This document shows positions 25,404-33,463 of a stretch of 64,000 bases of DNA, piece after piece. A model generated the notes under the pieces. The model was not told where the DNA came from, searched no databases, and saw only the letters and a list, made by a program, of their open reading frames with translations. Within the stretch, counting starts at the first letter, position 1, and the number at the start of each line of letters is the position of its first letter. The DNA is taken from the NCBI RefSeq assembly GCF_018408575.1, contig NZ_AP023418.1, forward strand, positions 496,001 through 560,000, read 5' to 3'. The position numbers and the translations under genes are program-made. The stretch comes from Vescimonas coprocola. GTDB taxonomy: Bacteria > Bacillota > Clostridia > Oscillospirales > Oscillospiraceae.

Positions 25404-25913
25404 TTGTCTGAGATTTCTAAAAAGGATCGTTTTACGGTGCCGGCGGTCATCTGCCTGATTTGCAATGTGCTGCTGTTCATCCATCTCTGCGGTGCAGGGG
25501 CTTACGCTGGCGGCAATCTTCATTATGAGGCGGCCAACACGCAGATGGAACGGAATGAGGAATTTTTCCATCAGTTTTTCCTGTCGAATCATCTGATGGG
25601 GATTGCCGAAACCCTTGCCATGGTGGCTGCACTCATTGCCTTGCTGATGGTCATCCATGTTTGGTGGAAAAGTGCCGTGGAGCGCCGGACAAAGCTGCGG
25701 GATCTTTGCATTTTTAACGGTATCATCCTTCTGATTTCCGTCTATGAACTGGTGGCTCACGGCGGACTCACCGCCTACCGGGATGAAATGCCGCTGCACT
25801 ATTTCGGTGGGCCTCCGGCCACGACCCTGCTGATTTGGCTGCCGTGTCTGGTACTGACTCTCATCCCCATGATCGTTTACTTCCGCACGAAGCGAATCAC
25901 CCCGGCGGATTAA
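25404..25913 (+). CDS. Four-helix integral membrane protein, unknown function
   Basis: 169 residues if translation starts at the TTG 25404, eight bases after AAGGAG; a GTG at 25380 in the same frame has no ribosome site. Hydrophobic segments lie at about 12-33, 65-88, 100-118 and 140-160. A charged loop (YEAANTQMERNEEFFHQFFL) sits between the first two and a short one (RTKLRDL) between the next. The protein ends YFRTKRITPAD, positive inside. No family is recognised. It has its own promoter and a strong terminator, and is less GC-rich than its neighbours. Confidence 0.65.
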   Translation: MSEISKKDRFTVPAVICLICNVLLFIHLCGAGAYAGGNLHYEAANTQMERNEEFFHQFFLSNHLMGIAETLAMVAALIALLMVIHVWWKSAVERRTKLRDLCIFNGIILLISVYELVAHGGLTAYRDEMPLHYFGGPPATTLLIWLPCLVLTLIPMIVYFRTKRITPAD

Positions 25914-25918
25914 GAAAT

Positions 25919-25960
25919 AAAAACCAGCCCCATCGTATCCATACGATGGGGCTGGTTTTT
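25919..25960. terminator. Bidirectional terminator
   Basis: AACCAGCCCCATCGTA, loop TCCA-like centre, TACGATGGGGCTGGTT, with A-rich left and T5 right flanks. It serves the membrane gene on the plus strand and the TrmH-type methylase on the minus strand. Confidence 0.9.
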
Positions 25961-25984
25961 GCAGAGTGCAGCAAGCAATTTTCG

Positions 25985-26818
25985 TTATGTCGGAGCGCCG
26001 CCGCTCATCAGCCCCAACTGGTAAAAGGCCACGGCGCTGGCGGCGGCCACGTTCAGGGAGTCCACTCCGTGGGTCATGGGGATGCGGACCGTGTAGTCGC
26101 AGGCGGCGATGGTACCGTCGGACAGACCGTCCCCTTCGGTCCCCAGCACCACCGCCAGCTTCTCCGCCGCCATGAGCCGGGGGTCGTTCAGAAGCAGCGA
26201 GTCCTCCCGCAGGGCCATGGCCACCGTCTGGAAGCCCAGCCGCCGCAGCCGCTCCGGCCACGGAGCCTCCTCCGGCAGATACGTCCATGGAACGAGAAAC
26301 ACATTGCCCATACTGACACGGGAAGCCCGCCGGTACAGGGGATCGCTCCCAGCGGCGGTGAGCAGCACCGCATCCATCCCCAGCGCAGCGGCGCAGCGGA
26401 AGATAGCCCCGATGTTGGTGGGATTCATGACATTCTCCAGCACGGCGATGCGCCGGGCGTTGGCGCACACCTCCTCCACCGTGGGCAGGGCCGGGCGGCG
26501 CATGGCACACAGCATCCCACGGGTCAGATGGAAGCCCGTCAGCCGGGTCAGCACCTCCGGCGCAGCGGTGTAGACGGGGATGTCCTCCGGGCAGCGCTCC
26601 AGCAGGGGCAGGGCCTGAGACGTCAGGTGCCGTGGCTCCATGAGAAAGGACACCGGCACACAGCCGCTCTCCAGCGCCCGCCCGATGACCAGCGGGCTTT
26701 CTGCGATAAAGAGGGCGTTTGCGGGGTCTGCCCGGTTGACCAGCTGGTTTTCCGTCAGACGGGCGTAGACGTCCAGCTCCGGGGTGTCGAAATCGGTGAT
26801 GGAGATGATGTGGGCCAT
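25985..26818 (-). CDS. TrmH family RNA 2'-O-methyltransferase (SpoU)
   Basis: 277 residues reading left from ATG 26818, which follows AGGAGGCAGCC; an upstream frame extension lacks such a site. The N-terminal substrate domain is followed by the SpoU knot: NARRIAVLENVMNPTNIGAIFR near 125-146 (motif 1), VVLGTEGDGLSD near 225 (motif 2) and VRIPMTHGVDSLNVAAASAVA near 245-265 (motif 3). These enzymes form a trefoil-knot dimer and methylate a ribose of 23S rRNA or tRNA. The exact nucleotide is unknown. It stands alone and divergent from the tetR gene. Confidence 0.9.
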   Translation of the reverse strand: MAHIISITDFDTPELDVYARLTENQLVNRADPANALFIAESPLVIGRALESGCVPVSFLMEPRHLTSQALPLLERCPEDIPVYTAAPEVLTRLTGFHLTRGMLCAMRRPALPTVEEVCANARRIAVLENVMNPTNIGAIFRCAAALGMDAVLLTAAGSDPLYRRASRVSMGNVFLVPWTYLPEEAPWPERLRRLGFQTVAMALREDSLLLNDPRLMAAEKLAVVLGTEGDGLSDGTIAACDYTVRIPMTHGVDSLNVAAASAVAFYQLGLMSGGAPT

Positions 26819-26866
26819 GGCTGCCTCCTGCGTTTTTTCTCTATTGTAGCCGTCAAAGGCCGCTGC

Positions 26867-26907
26867 GTCAACGGGATATTGACTTTCCGCCGTCAAAACG
26901 GTATGAT
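26867..26907 (+). promoter_or_regulatory. Promoter and possible operator of the TetR-type regulator
   Basis: TTGACT (26879-26884) and TATGAT (26902-26907) have a 17-base spacer. The words GTCAA and TTGAC make two overlapping palindromes, GTCAA-N7-TTGAC (26867-26883) and TTGAC-N8-GTCAA (26879-26896), with another GTCAA near 26852. Their overlap with the -35 box suggests autorepression; the binding protein is inferred. Confidence 0.5.
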
Positions 26908-26940
26908 ACATGCAGAATTTACAATACAGGGGAAGGTGCG

Positions 26941-27543
26941 ATGGCAGAGAGGATCACCGCACGAAAGAGGCAGGCCATGGAGATGCGCCGTCGGATCCAG
27001 GAGACGGCGCTGGATCTGTTTGACCGGGAGGGCTTTGAAAACGTCTCCGTGGAGGAGATCGCACAGGCCGCCGGCTGCTCCGTGGGCAATATCTATCACT
27101 ACTTCAAAAGCAAGGACGAACTGGCCATCCAGCTGACCCAGCACGTGGACGAGGCGTATCAGGTGCTGGAGCAGGCGTATCTGGCGGACACCGATCGCTC
27201 CGGCCGAGAGAAGCTGCTGGACTTCGTGGGCCGGTCGTTGGAGATCAGCGTGGGGGACGAGGTGTTGTACAAGGCCTTCATCCACGGGCTGCGCTACCCG
27301 GAGCAGGGCGTACTGAAGGGCAGCGAGAAGCGGGTATACTACCGCCTGCTGGGTGAGCTGGTGGATCTGTGCCGCCGGGAGGGCAGCATCCGGCAGGAGC
27401 TGATCACGGCGGAGGTGGTGGAGGAGCTGGTGACGCTGCACCGAGGGATGCTGTTTGAGTGGCGTATCTATGAGGGAGGTTTTCCACTGGCCCAGCGGGG
27501 CCGCCGCATGGCGGAGCATCTGCTGGAGGGGATGCGGGGATGA
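26941..27543 (+). CDS. TetR/AcrR family transcriptional regulator
   Basis: 200 residues. The N-terminal helix-turn-helix is clear: IQETALDLFDREGFENVSVEEIAQAAGCSVGNIYHYFKSKDEL in consecutive pieces over residues 20-62, including the FxNVSV turn and the GNIYHYFKSKD recognition helix end. The C-terminal ligand-binding part has no recognisable subfamily. It overlaps a GNAT acetyltransferase by 4 bp (ATGA), so both are made from the same message. The regulon may be just this pair. GTCAA palindromes overlap its promoter. Confidence 0.9.
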   Translation: MAERITARKRQAMEMRRRIQETALDLFDREGFENVSVEEIAQAAGCSVGNIYHYFKSKDELAIQLTQHVDEAYQVLEQAYLADTDRSGREKLLDFVGRSLEISVGDEVLYKAFIHGLRYPEQGVLKGSEKRVYYRLLGELVDLCRREGSIRQELITAEVVEELVTLHRGMLFEWRIYEGGFPLAQRGRRMAEHLLEGMRG

Positions 27544-27989
27544 AAGACCTGACCATCCGCAGGCTGCGGCCATCGGACGCCGAAGCGCTGTATAGGATTC
27601 TGTCCGACCGGCAGGTGATGCGCTATCTGGAGCCGCCTTACGACCGCCTTCAAACGGAGCAGTTCCTCCGGGAGGCGGGGCTTGCGGAGCCGCCCCTTGT
27701 GTATGGCACGGAGGAGGACGGCCGTCTGCTGGGCTACGTCATCTACCACGCCTATGACCCGGACAGCATGGAGCTGGGCTGGGTGCTCTCCCCGGACTGC
27801 TGGGGGAAGGGCTATGCCTCCCGGCTGACGGACCGGCTGGTGGAACTGGCCCACCGAGCGGGAAAGACGGCGGTCATCGAGTGCGTCCCGGAGCAGACCG
27901 TCACCCGGTACATCGCTGAGAAAAAGGGCTTTGCCTATGTGGGCCGCACCGGCGGACTGGAGGTATACCGTCTGCCGCCCAACGAATAA
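27540..27989 (+). CDS. GNAT family N-acetyltransferase
   Basis: 149 residues. IRRLRPSDAEALYRILSD at the start, VMRYLEPPY near 25, an acceptor strand LGYVIYHAY near 63, MELGWVLSPDCWGKGYASRLTDRLV near 76-100 (the acetyl-CoA pyrophosphate loop) and the closing KKGFAYVGRTGGLEVYRL are standard for this superfamily. The acceptor is unknown. It is translationally coupled to the TetR-type gene and followed by a terminator, so a role in resistance or metabolite detoxification under that regulator is possible but unproven. Confidence 0.87.
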   Translation: MKDLTIRRLRPSDAEALYRILSDRQVMRYLEPPYDRLQTEQFLREAGLAEPPLVYGTEEDGRLLGYVIYHAYDPDSMELGWVLSPDCWGKGYASRLTDRLVELAHRAGKTAVIECVPEQTVTRYIAEKKGFAYVGRTGGLEVYRLPPNE

Positions 27990-27998
27990 AAATCCCAG

Positions 27999-28023
27999 AG
28001 AGGAGCCATCCGGCTCCTCTTTT
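27999..28023 (+). terminator. Rho-independent terminator
   Basis: AGAGGAGCC, loop ATCC, GGCTCCTCT and TTT, ten bases after the acetyltransferase stop. Confidence 0.8.
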
Positions 28024-28095
28024 CTGCGTTTCCACCAGCTTCCGGCGGAGAATTTTGTGGGCTTTGACGGGTTTTGGAAAATTCCCCGCCGGACA

Positions 28096-28124
28096 TTGAC
28101 AAACCGGCGGCAGACTGCCATAAT
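28096..28124 (+). promoter_or_regulatory. buk-iorAB promoter
   Basis: TTGACA at 28096-28101 and CATAAT at 28119-28124 with a 17-base spacer, about 50 bases upstream of butyrate kinase. Confidence 0.7.
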
Positions 28125-28178
28125 AAAATCATTCATTAAGTAATTCGGTGAAAGACATCACCGGGAGAGGGGGAACGG

Positions 28179-29234
28179 ATGAAGGTACTGGTCATCAATC
28201 CCGGCGCCACCTCCACCAAGGTGGCGGTGTTTGAGGAGGAACGGGAGCTGCTGAAGAAGAGCATCATCCACACGGCTCAGGAGCTGGAGGGCTTCGACCG
28301 GGTCATCGATCAGGCGGAGCTCCGTCAGCGGGCGGTGCTGGAGGCGGTGGCGGAGGGGGGCTTCCGCTTGGAGGATTTCGATGCCGTGTGCGGCCGTGGC
28401 GGCCTGTACCGCCCTATCCCCTCCGGCACCTACGCCGTCAGCGACCGGGTGATGCAGGATGTGGAGCAGGCCCCCTACGGCGAGCATCCCTCCAATCTGG
28501 GGGCATATCTGGCCCGGCGCATTGGTGATCTGGTCGGTATCCCGGCCTTTTTCGTGGACCCGGTGTGCGTGGACGAGATGACGGAGGTGGCCCATGTTTC
28601 CGGCTTTGCGGAGTTCCGGCGGCTGAGCCAGTTCCACGCCCTGAACCAGAAGTCCGTGGGCCGCAAGGCGGCCCGCCAGCTGGGCAAGTCCTACGAGGAG
28701 GCTCGGCTCATCGTCTGCCATTTGGGCGGTGGCGTGTCCGTGGCGGCCCATGACCATGGCCGTGTGGTGGACGTGTTCAACGTCAAGGATGAGGGGGCCA
28801 TGGGCATGGACCGTGGCGGCGGCCTGCCGGTGAATCAGCTCATCGACTACTGTTATGCCGGGCGCAGCCGGGAGGAGGTCAAGCGGACGCTGGGCCGCCG
28901 CTCCGGGATGCTGTCCTATGTGGGTACCACGGACTTCCGGGAGATCTGCGCCAGGGTGGTGTCCGGAGACGAGCGGTTCACGGCGGCCTACCGGGCGCTG
29001 GTGTACCAGCTGGCCAAGGACATCGGCGCCATGGCGGCGCTGCTGCATTTCGAGGTGGATGCCATCGTCTACACCGGTGGCATGGCCTATGAGCAGTTTT
29101 TCTGTGACGATATCACCGCCTATGTGGGGCGGCTGGCCCCCGTCCTGCGGTTTCCCGGCGAGGAGGAGATGCGGGCGCTGGCGGAGGGCGCCCTGCGGGT
29201 GCTCCACGGTGAGGCGCAGGCGGAAACATATTAA
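28179..29234 (+). CDS. buk: Butyrate kinase family (acyl-phosphate kinase)
   Basis: 351 residues, normal for the family. Acetate/butyrate-kinase fold with VLVINPGATSTKVAVFEEE (3-21), AVCGRGGLYRPIPSGTYAV near 72-90, FHALNQKSVGRKAA near 150, LIVCHLGGGVSVAAHDHGRVVD near 175-196 and DAIVYTGGMAYEQFF near 292. It transfers phosphate from an acyl phosphate (butyryl, isobutyryl or aryl-acyl) to ADP. No phosphate butyryltransferase gene is adjacent. Grouping with iorAB suggests that the acyl-CoA may come from 2-oxoacids rather than from butyryl-CoA, but this is inference. Confidence 0.92.
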   Translation: MKVLVINPGATSTKVAVFEEERELLKKSIIHTAQELEGFDRVIDQAELRQRAVLEAVAEGGFRLEDFDAVCGRGGLYRPIPSGTYAVSDRVMQDVEQAPYGEHPSNLGAYLARRIGDLVGIPAFFVDPVCVDEMTEVAHVSGFAEFRRLSQFHALNQKSVGRKAARQLGKSYEEARLIVCHLGGGVSVAAHDHGRVVDVFNVKDEGAMGMDRGGGLPVNQLIDYCYAGRSREEVKRTLGRRSGMLSYVGTTDFREICARVVSGDERFTAAYRALVYQLAKDIGAMAALLHFEVDAIVYTGGMAYEQFFCDDITAYVGRLAPVLRFPGEEEMRALAEGALRVLHGEAQAETY

Positions 29235-29290
29235 ATACATCCCGGCATAGTCATGTTGATACCAACCGGAACAGAAAGGTGAAAAATCAT

Positions 29291-31063
29291 ATGAAGCATC
29301 TCATGAGCGGCAACGAGGCCACGGCCAGAGGCGTGTATGAGGCAGGCATCAAGATATGCTCCGCCTATCCCGGCACCCCCAGTACAGAGATTTTAGAGAA
29401 CCTGCCCCCCTATCAAAAAGACGTCTACTGCGAGTGGGCGCCCAACGAGAAGGTGGCGGTGGAGGTGGCCTACGGGGCCTCCATTGCCGGGTCCCGCTCC
29501 TTCTGCACCATGAAAATGGTGGGCCTGAACGTAGCGGCGGATCCCCTGTTCACCGCCGGCTATATGGGCGTAGGCGGCGGCTTCGTGGTGGTGACGGCGG
29601 ACGATCCCAGCTGTCACTCCTCCCAGAATGAGCAGGACAACCGCCACTATGCACGGGCGGCCAAGATCGCCATGGTGGAGCCCAGCGACCCGCAGGAGTG
29701 CAAGGACTTTGTGGCCTTGGCCTGCCAGCTGTCGGAGGAGTTCGATACCCCGGTGCTGTACCGCACCACCACGCAGGTCTGCCACTCCAAGGGGCTGGTG
29801 CAGTGGGGGGAGCGCCGGGAGCATACGGCGCCGCCCTACCGGCGCAACGTCCGCAAGTTCGTCTGCACCCCCGCCCACGCTTACGCCAACCACCCGCTGG
29901 TGGAGGAGCGGCTGCGGCGGCTGGAGGAGTACGGCTGCACCCGTGCGCTGGAAAACGGTCTGAACAAGAGGGAGATGGGCGACGGCAAGGTGGGCGTCAT
30001 CACGGCCTCCGTGGCCTATGAGTACGCCAAGGAGGTGTTCCCGGAGGGGACGTCCTTCCTGAAGCTGGGCCTGACCTTCCCCCTGCCCATGGATCTGATC
30101 CGGGACTTTGCCTCCCGTGTGGAAAAGCTCTATGTCATCGAGGAGCTGGAACCCTTTATGGAGGATCAGATCAAGGCCGCCGGCATCCCCTGTGTGGGCA
30201 AGGAACTGACGGGCCTTCTGTACGAGCTGAATACCCAGCTGCTGCGGGAGCGGGTGCTGGGAGAGAAAGCAGATTTCCGCAAGACCGATGTGACCCCGGC
30301 CAGCCGTCCTCCGGCCCTTTGCCCGGGATGTCCCCACCGTGGCTTCTTCTATACCCTGTCCAAGAACAAAAACTATGTCGTCACCGGCGACATCGGCTGC
30401 TATACGCTGGGCAGCGCCGCCCCGCTGAACTGCATGGATTCCGTGGTGTGCATGGGCGCAGGCTTCTCCGCCGGCATGGGTATTGCCAAGAGCTTTGAGC
30501 GGGAGGGCGTCACCGATAAGACCATCTTCGGCGTCATGGGCGACTCCACCTTCTTCCACAGCGGCATGACCGGCGCTGCGGAGATCATCTACAACAACGG
30601 CCGCATGATCCCCTGCGTGCTGGATAACCGCATCACCGGCATGACCGGCCATCAGGATAACCCCGGCACGGGCTATACCCTGCTGGGGGACGAGGCCCCC
30701 ATGCTCAGCGTGGAGAAAATTTTCACGGCCATGGGCTTTGCCCCGGTGCTGACGGTGGACCCGCAGGACCTGACGGCTATGAAGGAGACGGTAGACCGGG
30801 CCGTGGCGGCGCTGGAGCGGGGCGAGCATCCCGCCATCGTCACCCGGAGGCCCTGCCTGCTCATCAAGCGGGATAGGTTCCAAAAGGGAATGTGCCATGT
30901 GGAGCCGGATAAGTGCCGCAGCTGCCGCAGCTGCCTGAAGGTGGGCTGCCCCGCCGTCTCCATGGAGGAGGGCAAGGCGGTCATCGACCGTACCCAGTGC
31001 GTGGGCTGCACCGTCTGCGCTCAGGTCTGCCCCTTCGGTGCCATCGTAAAGGAGGAAGTGTGA
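29291..31063 (+). CDS. iorA: Indolepyruvate ferredoxin oxidoreductase, alpha subunit
   Basis: 590 residues from the ATG at 29291 (site AAAGGTG; a GTG four codons earlier is possible). The N-terminal domain reads MSGNEATARGVYEAGIKICSAYPGTPSTEI; the TPP-binding part contains PALCPGCPHRGFFY near 340 and GDIGCYTLG near 362; the C-terminus holds two ferredoxin-type clusters (CRSCRSCLKVGCP and CVGCTVCAQVCP, about 540-580). IorAB oxidatively decarboxylates aryl- or branched 2-oxoacids to acyl-CoA, reducing ferredoxin. It overlaps iorB by one base. Confidence 0.95.
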   Translation: MKHLMSGNEATARGVYEAGIKICSAYPGTPSTEILENLPPYQKDVYCEWAPNEKVAVEVAYGASIAGSRSFCTMKMVGLNVAADPLFTAGYMGVGGGFVVVTADDPSCHSSQNEQDNRHYARAAKIAMVEPSDPQECKDFVALACQLSEEFDTPVLYRTTTQVCHSKGLVQWGERREHTAPPYRRNVRKFVCTPAHAYANHPLVEERLRRLEEYGCTRALENGLNKREMGDGKVGVITASVAYEYAKEVFPEGTSFLKLGLTFPLPMDLIRDFASRVEKLYVIEELEPFMEDQIKAAGIPCVGKELTGLLYELNTQLLRERVLGEKADFRKTDVTPASRPPALCPGCPHRGFFYTLSKNKNYVVTGDIGCYTLGSAAPLNCMDSVVCMGAGFSAGMGIAKSFEREGVTDKTIFGVMGDSTFFHSGMTGAAEIIYNNGRMIPCVLDNRITGMTGHQDNPGTGYTLLGDEAPMLSVEKIFTAMGFAPVLTVDPQDLTAMKETVDRAVAALERGEHPAIVTRRPCLLIKRDRFQKGMCHVEPDKCRSCRSCLKVGCPAVSMEEGKAVIDRTQCVGCTVCAQVCPFGAIVKEEV

Positions 31064-31647
31064 TGTCTGGTGTGAAAAGTGCGCTGCTGGTGGGCGTGGG
31101 CGGTCAGGGGGCCATCCTGATCTCCAAGATCATGGCCAACGGCTTCATGCAGGCGGGCTTCGACGTGAAGCAGAGCGAGGTACACGGCATGGCCCAGCGG
31201 GGCGGCAGCGTCTCGACGCAGGTGCGCTGGGGCGACAAGGTGTACGGCCCCGTGTTCGGCAAGGGCGAGGCGGACATTCTGGTGGCGCTGGAGAAGATGG
31301 AAGCCGTACGCTATGCCGAGTTCTTGAAGCCCGGCGGCGTGGCGGTCATCAACGACTACGCCATCAAGTCCACCACCATTGCCTCCGGGGCGGAGACCTA
31401 CCCGGAGGGCTGCGTGGAGGCCATGGCAAAGGTGTTCCGCACCATTGCCGTGCCGGCCAGCGACATGGCGCTGGGGCTGGGCAACCCCAAGTGCATGAAC
31501 GTGGTGCTCTTCGGGGCTATGTGTGACAGTCTGGGCAGCCCCCAGATCGACTGGGAGCAGGTGGTGGCGGACACCGTGCCGGAGAAGGTGCGGGAGCTGA
31601 ACCTCCGGGCCTTCCGGGCGGGCCGTCAGGCGGCGCAGCAGCGCTGA
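31063..31647 (+). CDS. iorB: Indolepyruvate ferredoxin oxidoreductase, beta subunit
   Basis: 194 residues from the ATG at 31063, which overlaps the iorA stop (TGATG). It is the gamma-type domain of 2-oxoacid:ferredoxin oxidoreductases: SALLVGVGGQGAILISKIMA near 6-25, VKQSEVHGMAQRGGSVSTQVRWG near 36-58 and the GLGNPKCMNVVLFGAM helix near 142. This subunit binds or channels CoA in the complex. A terminator hairpin follows about 150 bases downstream. Confidence 0.94.
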   Translation: MSGVKSALLVGVGGQGAILISKIMANGFMQAGFDVKQSEVHGMAQRGGSVSTQVRWGDKVYGPVFGKGEADILVALEKMEAVRYAEFLKPGGVAVINDYAIKSTTIASGAETYPEGCVEAMAKVFRTIAVPASDMALGLGNPKCMNVVLFGAMCDSLGSPQIDWEQVVADTVPEKVRELNLRAFRAGRQAAQQR

Positions 31648-31799
31648 ACAAACGGACCAACCACTCCGGGCAGGCGGCTCTGACCGAAGAAATCTTACCG
31701 GATCCGCACGATGGGATCGGTTGCCGAATGGTTTTTGGCAAAGAACTTTCTGGGCAAATAAGCTTTGCGGCAGCGGAATTTTACGCAAAAGATTTTTGG

Positions 31800-31840
31800 A
31801 AAGCAGGGCATCGGCATTTCTGCCGATGCCCTGCTTTTTC
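31800..31840. terminator. Bidirectional terminator after iorB
   Basis: AAAGCAGGGCATCGGCA, loop TTTC, TGCCGATGCCCTGCTTT: a 17-bp perfect stem ending in T5. On the minus strand it directly follows the stop of the 50-codon frame at 31839. Confidence 0.88.
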
Positions 31841-31991
31841 ATGGCACTGTTTTTGGGTACTTCGGTTTTGCAGCACGGCATTTTGCCGATGCCATTTTTA
31901 TTTCTATGGTTTTCTGACCGACGCCTACCTTTTTGCTTTTTTGATACTCTATTTCACACATCGCAGCTCTGCCGATCTCGTTTTGTGCCAT
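31839..31991 (-). CDS. Possible 50-residue Lys-rich protein
   Basis: From ATG 31991 the peptide starts MAQNEIGRAAMCEIEYQKSK and ends AKPKYPKTVP, with about a dozen lysines and no hydrophobic segment. Its stop is immediately followed by a strong hairpin on the same strand, which favours real expression, but there is no convincing ribosome site and the frame stays open upstream to base 32180. The 31841-32160 stretch has no other gene and contains several GGAC/GTCC words. No family is recognised. Confidence 0.3.
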   Translation of the reverse strand: MAQNEIGRAAMCEIEYQKSKKVGVGQKTIEIKMASAKCRAAKPKYPKTVP

Positions 31992-32164
31992 GGCGGTTTT
32001 CAAGGCCCACCGGACATGGGACGCTTTCAAAGGTCGAGGTGGACGTCCGGTGGACATTTTTCCGGACGGATCTGTACGGCTGGACAGAGGGTAAAACGTC
32101 CTGTTTGGACACGCCGGACGGTGGGAGAAAGTACCCCTGCCGTAGCCGACGAAGGTGATGGGGG

Positions 32165-32193
32165 TTGACAAATTTTTCACAACACTATATAAT
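32165..32193 (+). promoter_or_regulatory. Perfect consensus sigma-A promoter
   Basis: TTGACA at 32165-32170 and TATAAT at 32188-32193, both exact, with a 17-base spacer. It drives the oxoamine synthase/reductase pair. The 80-base leader contains AAGCCA-N7-TGGCTT (32209-32227) and is very AT-rich. Confidence 0.9.
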
Positions 32194-32275
32194 ATTTATT
32201 GCAACAAAAAGCCACATAATATGGCTTGCAAAACGAAAATAACTAATATTTTATATTACATAACAGGAGAGAGCT

Positions 32276-33463
32276 ATGGATATTTTTCAGAAATGCTATG
32301 AGCCGTCTCTGGCGAAGGAATTGAAGGCGGCGGGGGTGTATCCCTATTTCCACGCCCTCCAGTCCCGGCAGGATGTGGAGGTGATGATGGAGGGTCGGCG
32401 CCGCATCATGCTGGGTTCCAACAACTATCTGGGTCTGACCACGGCCCCGGATGTGGTGGAGGCGGGCATCCATGCCCTGGAGCAGTACGGCACCGGGTGC
32501 AGCGGTTCCCGGTTCCTCAACGGCACCCTCCAGATGCATCTGGAGTTGGAGGAGGAATTGGGGAAGTTTCTGCGTAAGCCCGGCATCGTCACCTTCGGCA
32601 CAGGGTTCCAGTCCAACGTGGGTATCATCAGCGCACTGGTGGGGCGGCACGACTATGTGATCTGCGACCGGGAGAACCACGCTTCCATCTACGCCGGGTG
32701 CCAGATGAGCTACGGCAAGATGCTGCGCTACCGCCACAGCGATATGGCGGATCTGGAGAAGCAGCTGCAGCGGGTGCCGGAGCAGAACGGCGCCCTCATC
32801 GTCACCGACGGCGTATTCTCCATGGGCGGCGACATCGCCAAGCTGCCGGAAATTTGTGCGCTGGCCAAGCAGTACGGCGCACGGGTCATGGTGGACGATG
32901 CCCACGGACTGGGCGTGCTGGGCGAGGGCGGCCGAGGCACCGCCAGCTACTTCGGGCTGGAGGATCAGGTGGATGTGTACATGGGTACCTTCTCCAAGTC
33001 GCTGGCATCGCTGGGCGGCTACATGGCGGCCTCGGAGGAGGTGGCGGAGTATGTGCGCCACGCCTCCCGGCCATTCATCTTCTCGGCGTCCATCCCGCCG
33101 GCCAACTGCGCCACGGCACTGGCGGCCCTGCGACATCTGGAGCAGCACCCGGAGCTGGTGGACCGGCTGCGGAGCCTGAGCCTGTACGCCCGGAAGGGCA
33201 TGACGGACCGGGGAATGAAGATCCGGGAGTCGGCCCTGAACGCCCCCACGCCCATCATCCCCATCTACACCTACGAGACGTATCACACGCTGGAGGTGGC
33301 CAAGGAGATCTACGACCGGGGCGTGTACGTCAACCCCACCCTGCCCCCGGCTACGCCGGAGGGAGAGGCCCTGCTGCGGACCAGCTACATGGCCACCCAC
33401 ACGGAGGCCCTGCTGGATGAGGCCATGGACATTATGGCGGAGGTGCTGGTAAAGCATGAGTAA
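32276..33463 (+). CDS. Alpha-oxoamine synthase (serine palmitoyltransferase / KBL-like)
   Basis: 395 residues, fold-type I PLP enzyme. YPYFHALQSRQDVEVMM near the start, MLGSNNYLGL near 44, GTGCSGSRFLNGTLQMHLELE near 72, the cofactor-binding VDDAHGLGVLGEGGRGT near 205-221, the PLP lysine Lys241 in GTFSKSLASLGG and FSASIPPANCA near 271. The enzymes condense an amino acid with an acyl-CoA. The GTGCSGSRFLNGT and FSASIPP segments resemble bacterial serine palmitoyltransferases more than BioF or Kbl, by memory of those families. The downstream reductase starts inside its last codons, the arrangement expected for 3-ketosphinganine-type synthesis. Confidence 0.85.
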   Translation: MDIFQKCYEPSLAKELKAAGVYPYFHALQSRQDVEVMMEGRRRIMLGSNNYLGLTTAPDVVEAGIHALEQYGTGCSGSRFLNGTLQMHLELEEELGKFLRKPGIVTFGTGFQSNVGIISALVGRHDYVICDRENHASIYAGCQMSYGKMLRYRHSDMADLEKQLQRVPEQNGALIVTDGVFSMGGDIAKLPEICALAKQYGARVMVDDAHGLGVLGEGGRGTASYFGLEDQVDVYMGTFSKSLASLGGYMAASEEVAEYVRHASRPFIFSASIPPANCATALAALRHLEQHPELVDRLRSLSLYARKGMTDRGMKIRESALNAPTPIIPIYTYETYHTLEVAKEIYDRGVYVNPTLPPATPEGEALLRTSYMATHTEALLDEAMDIMAEVLVKHE

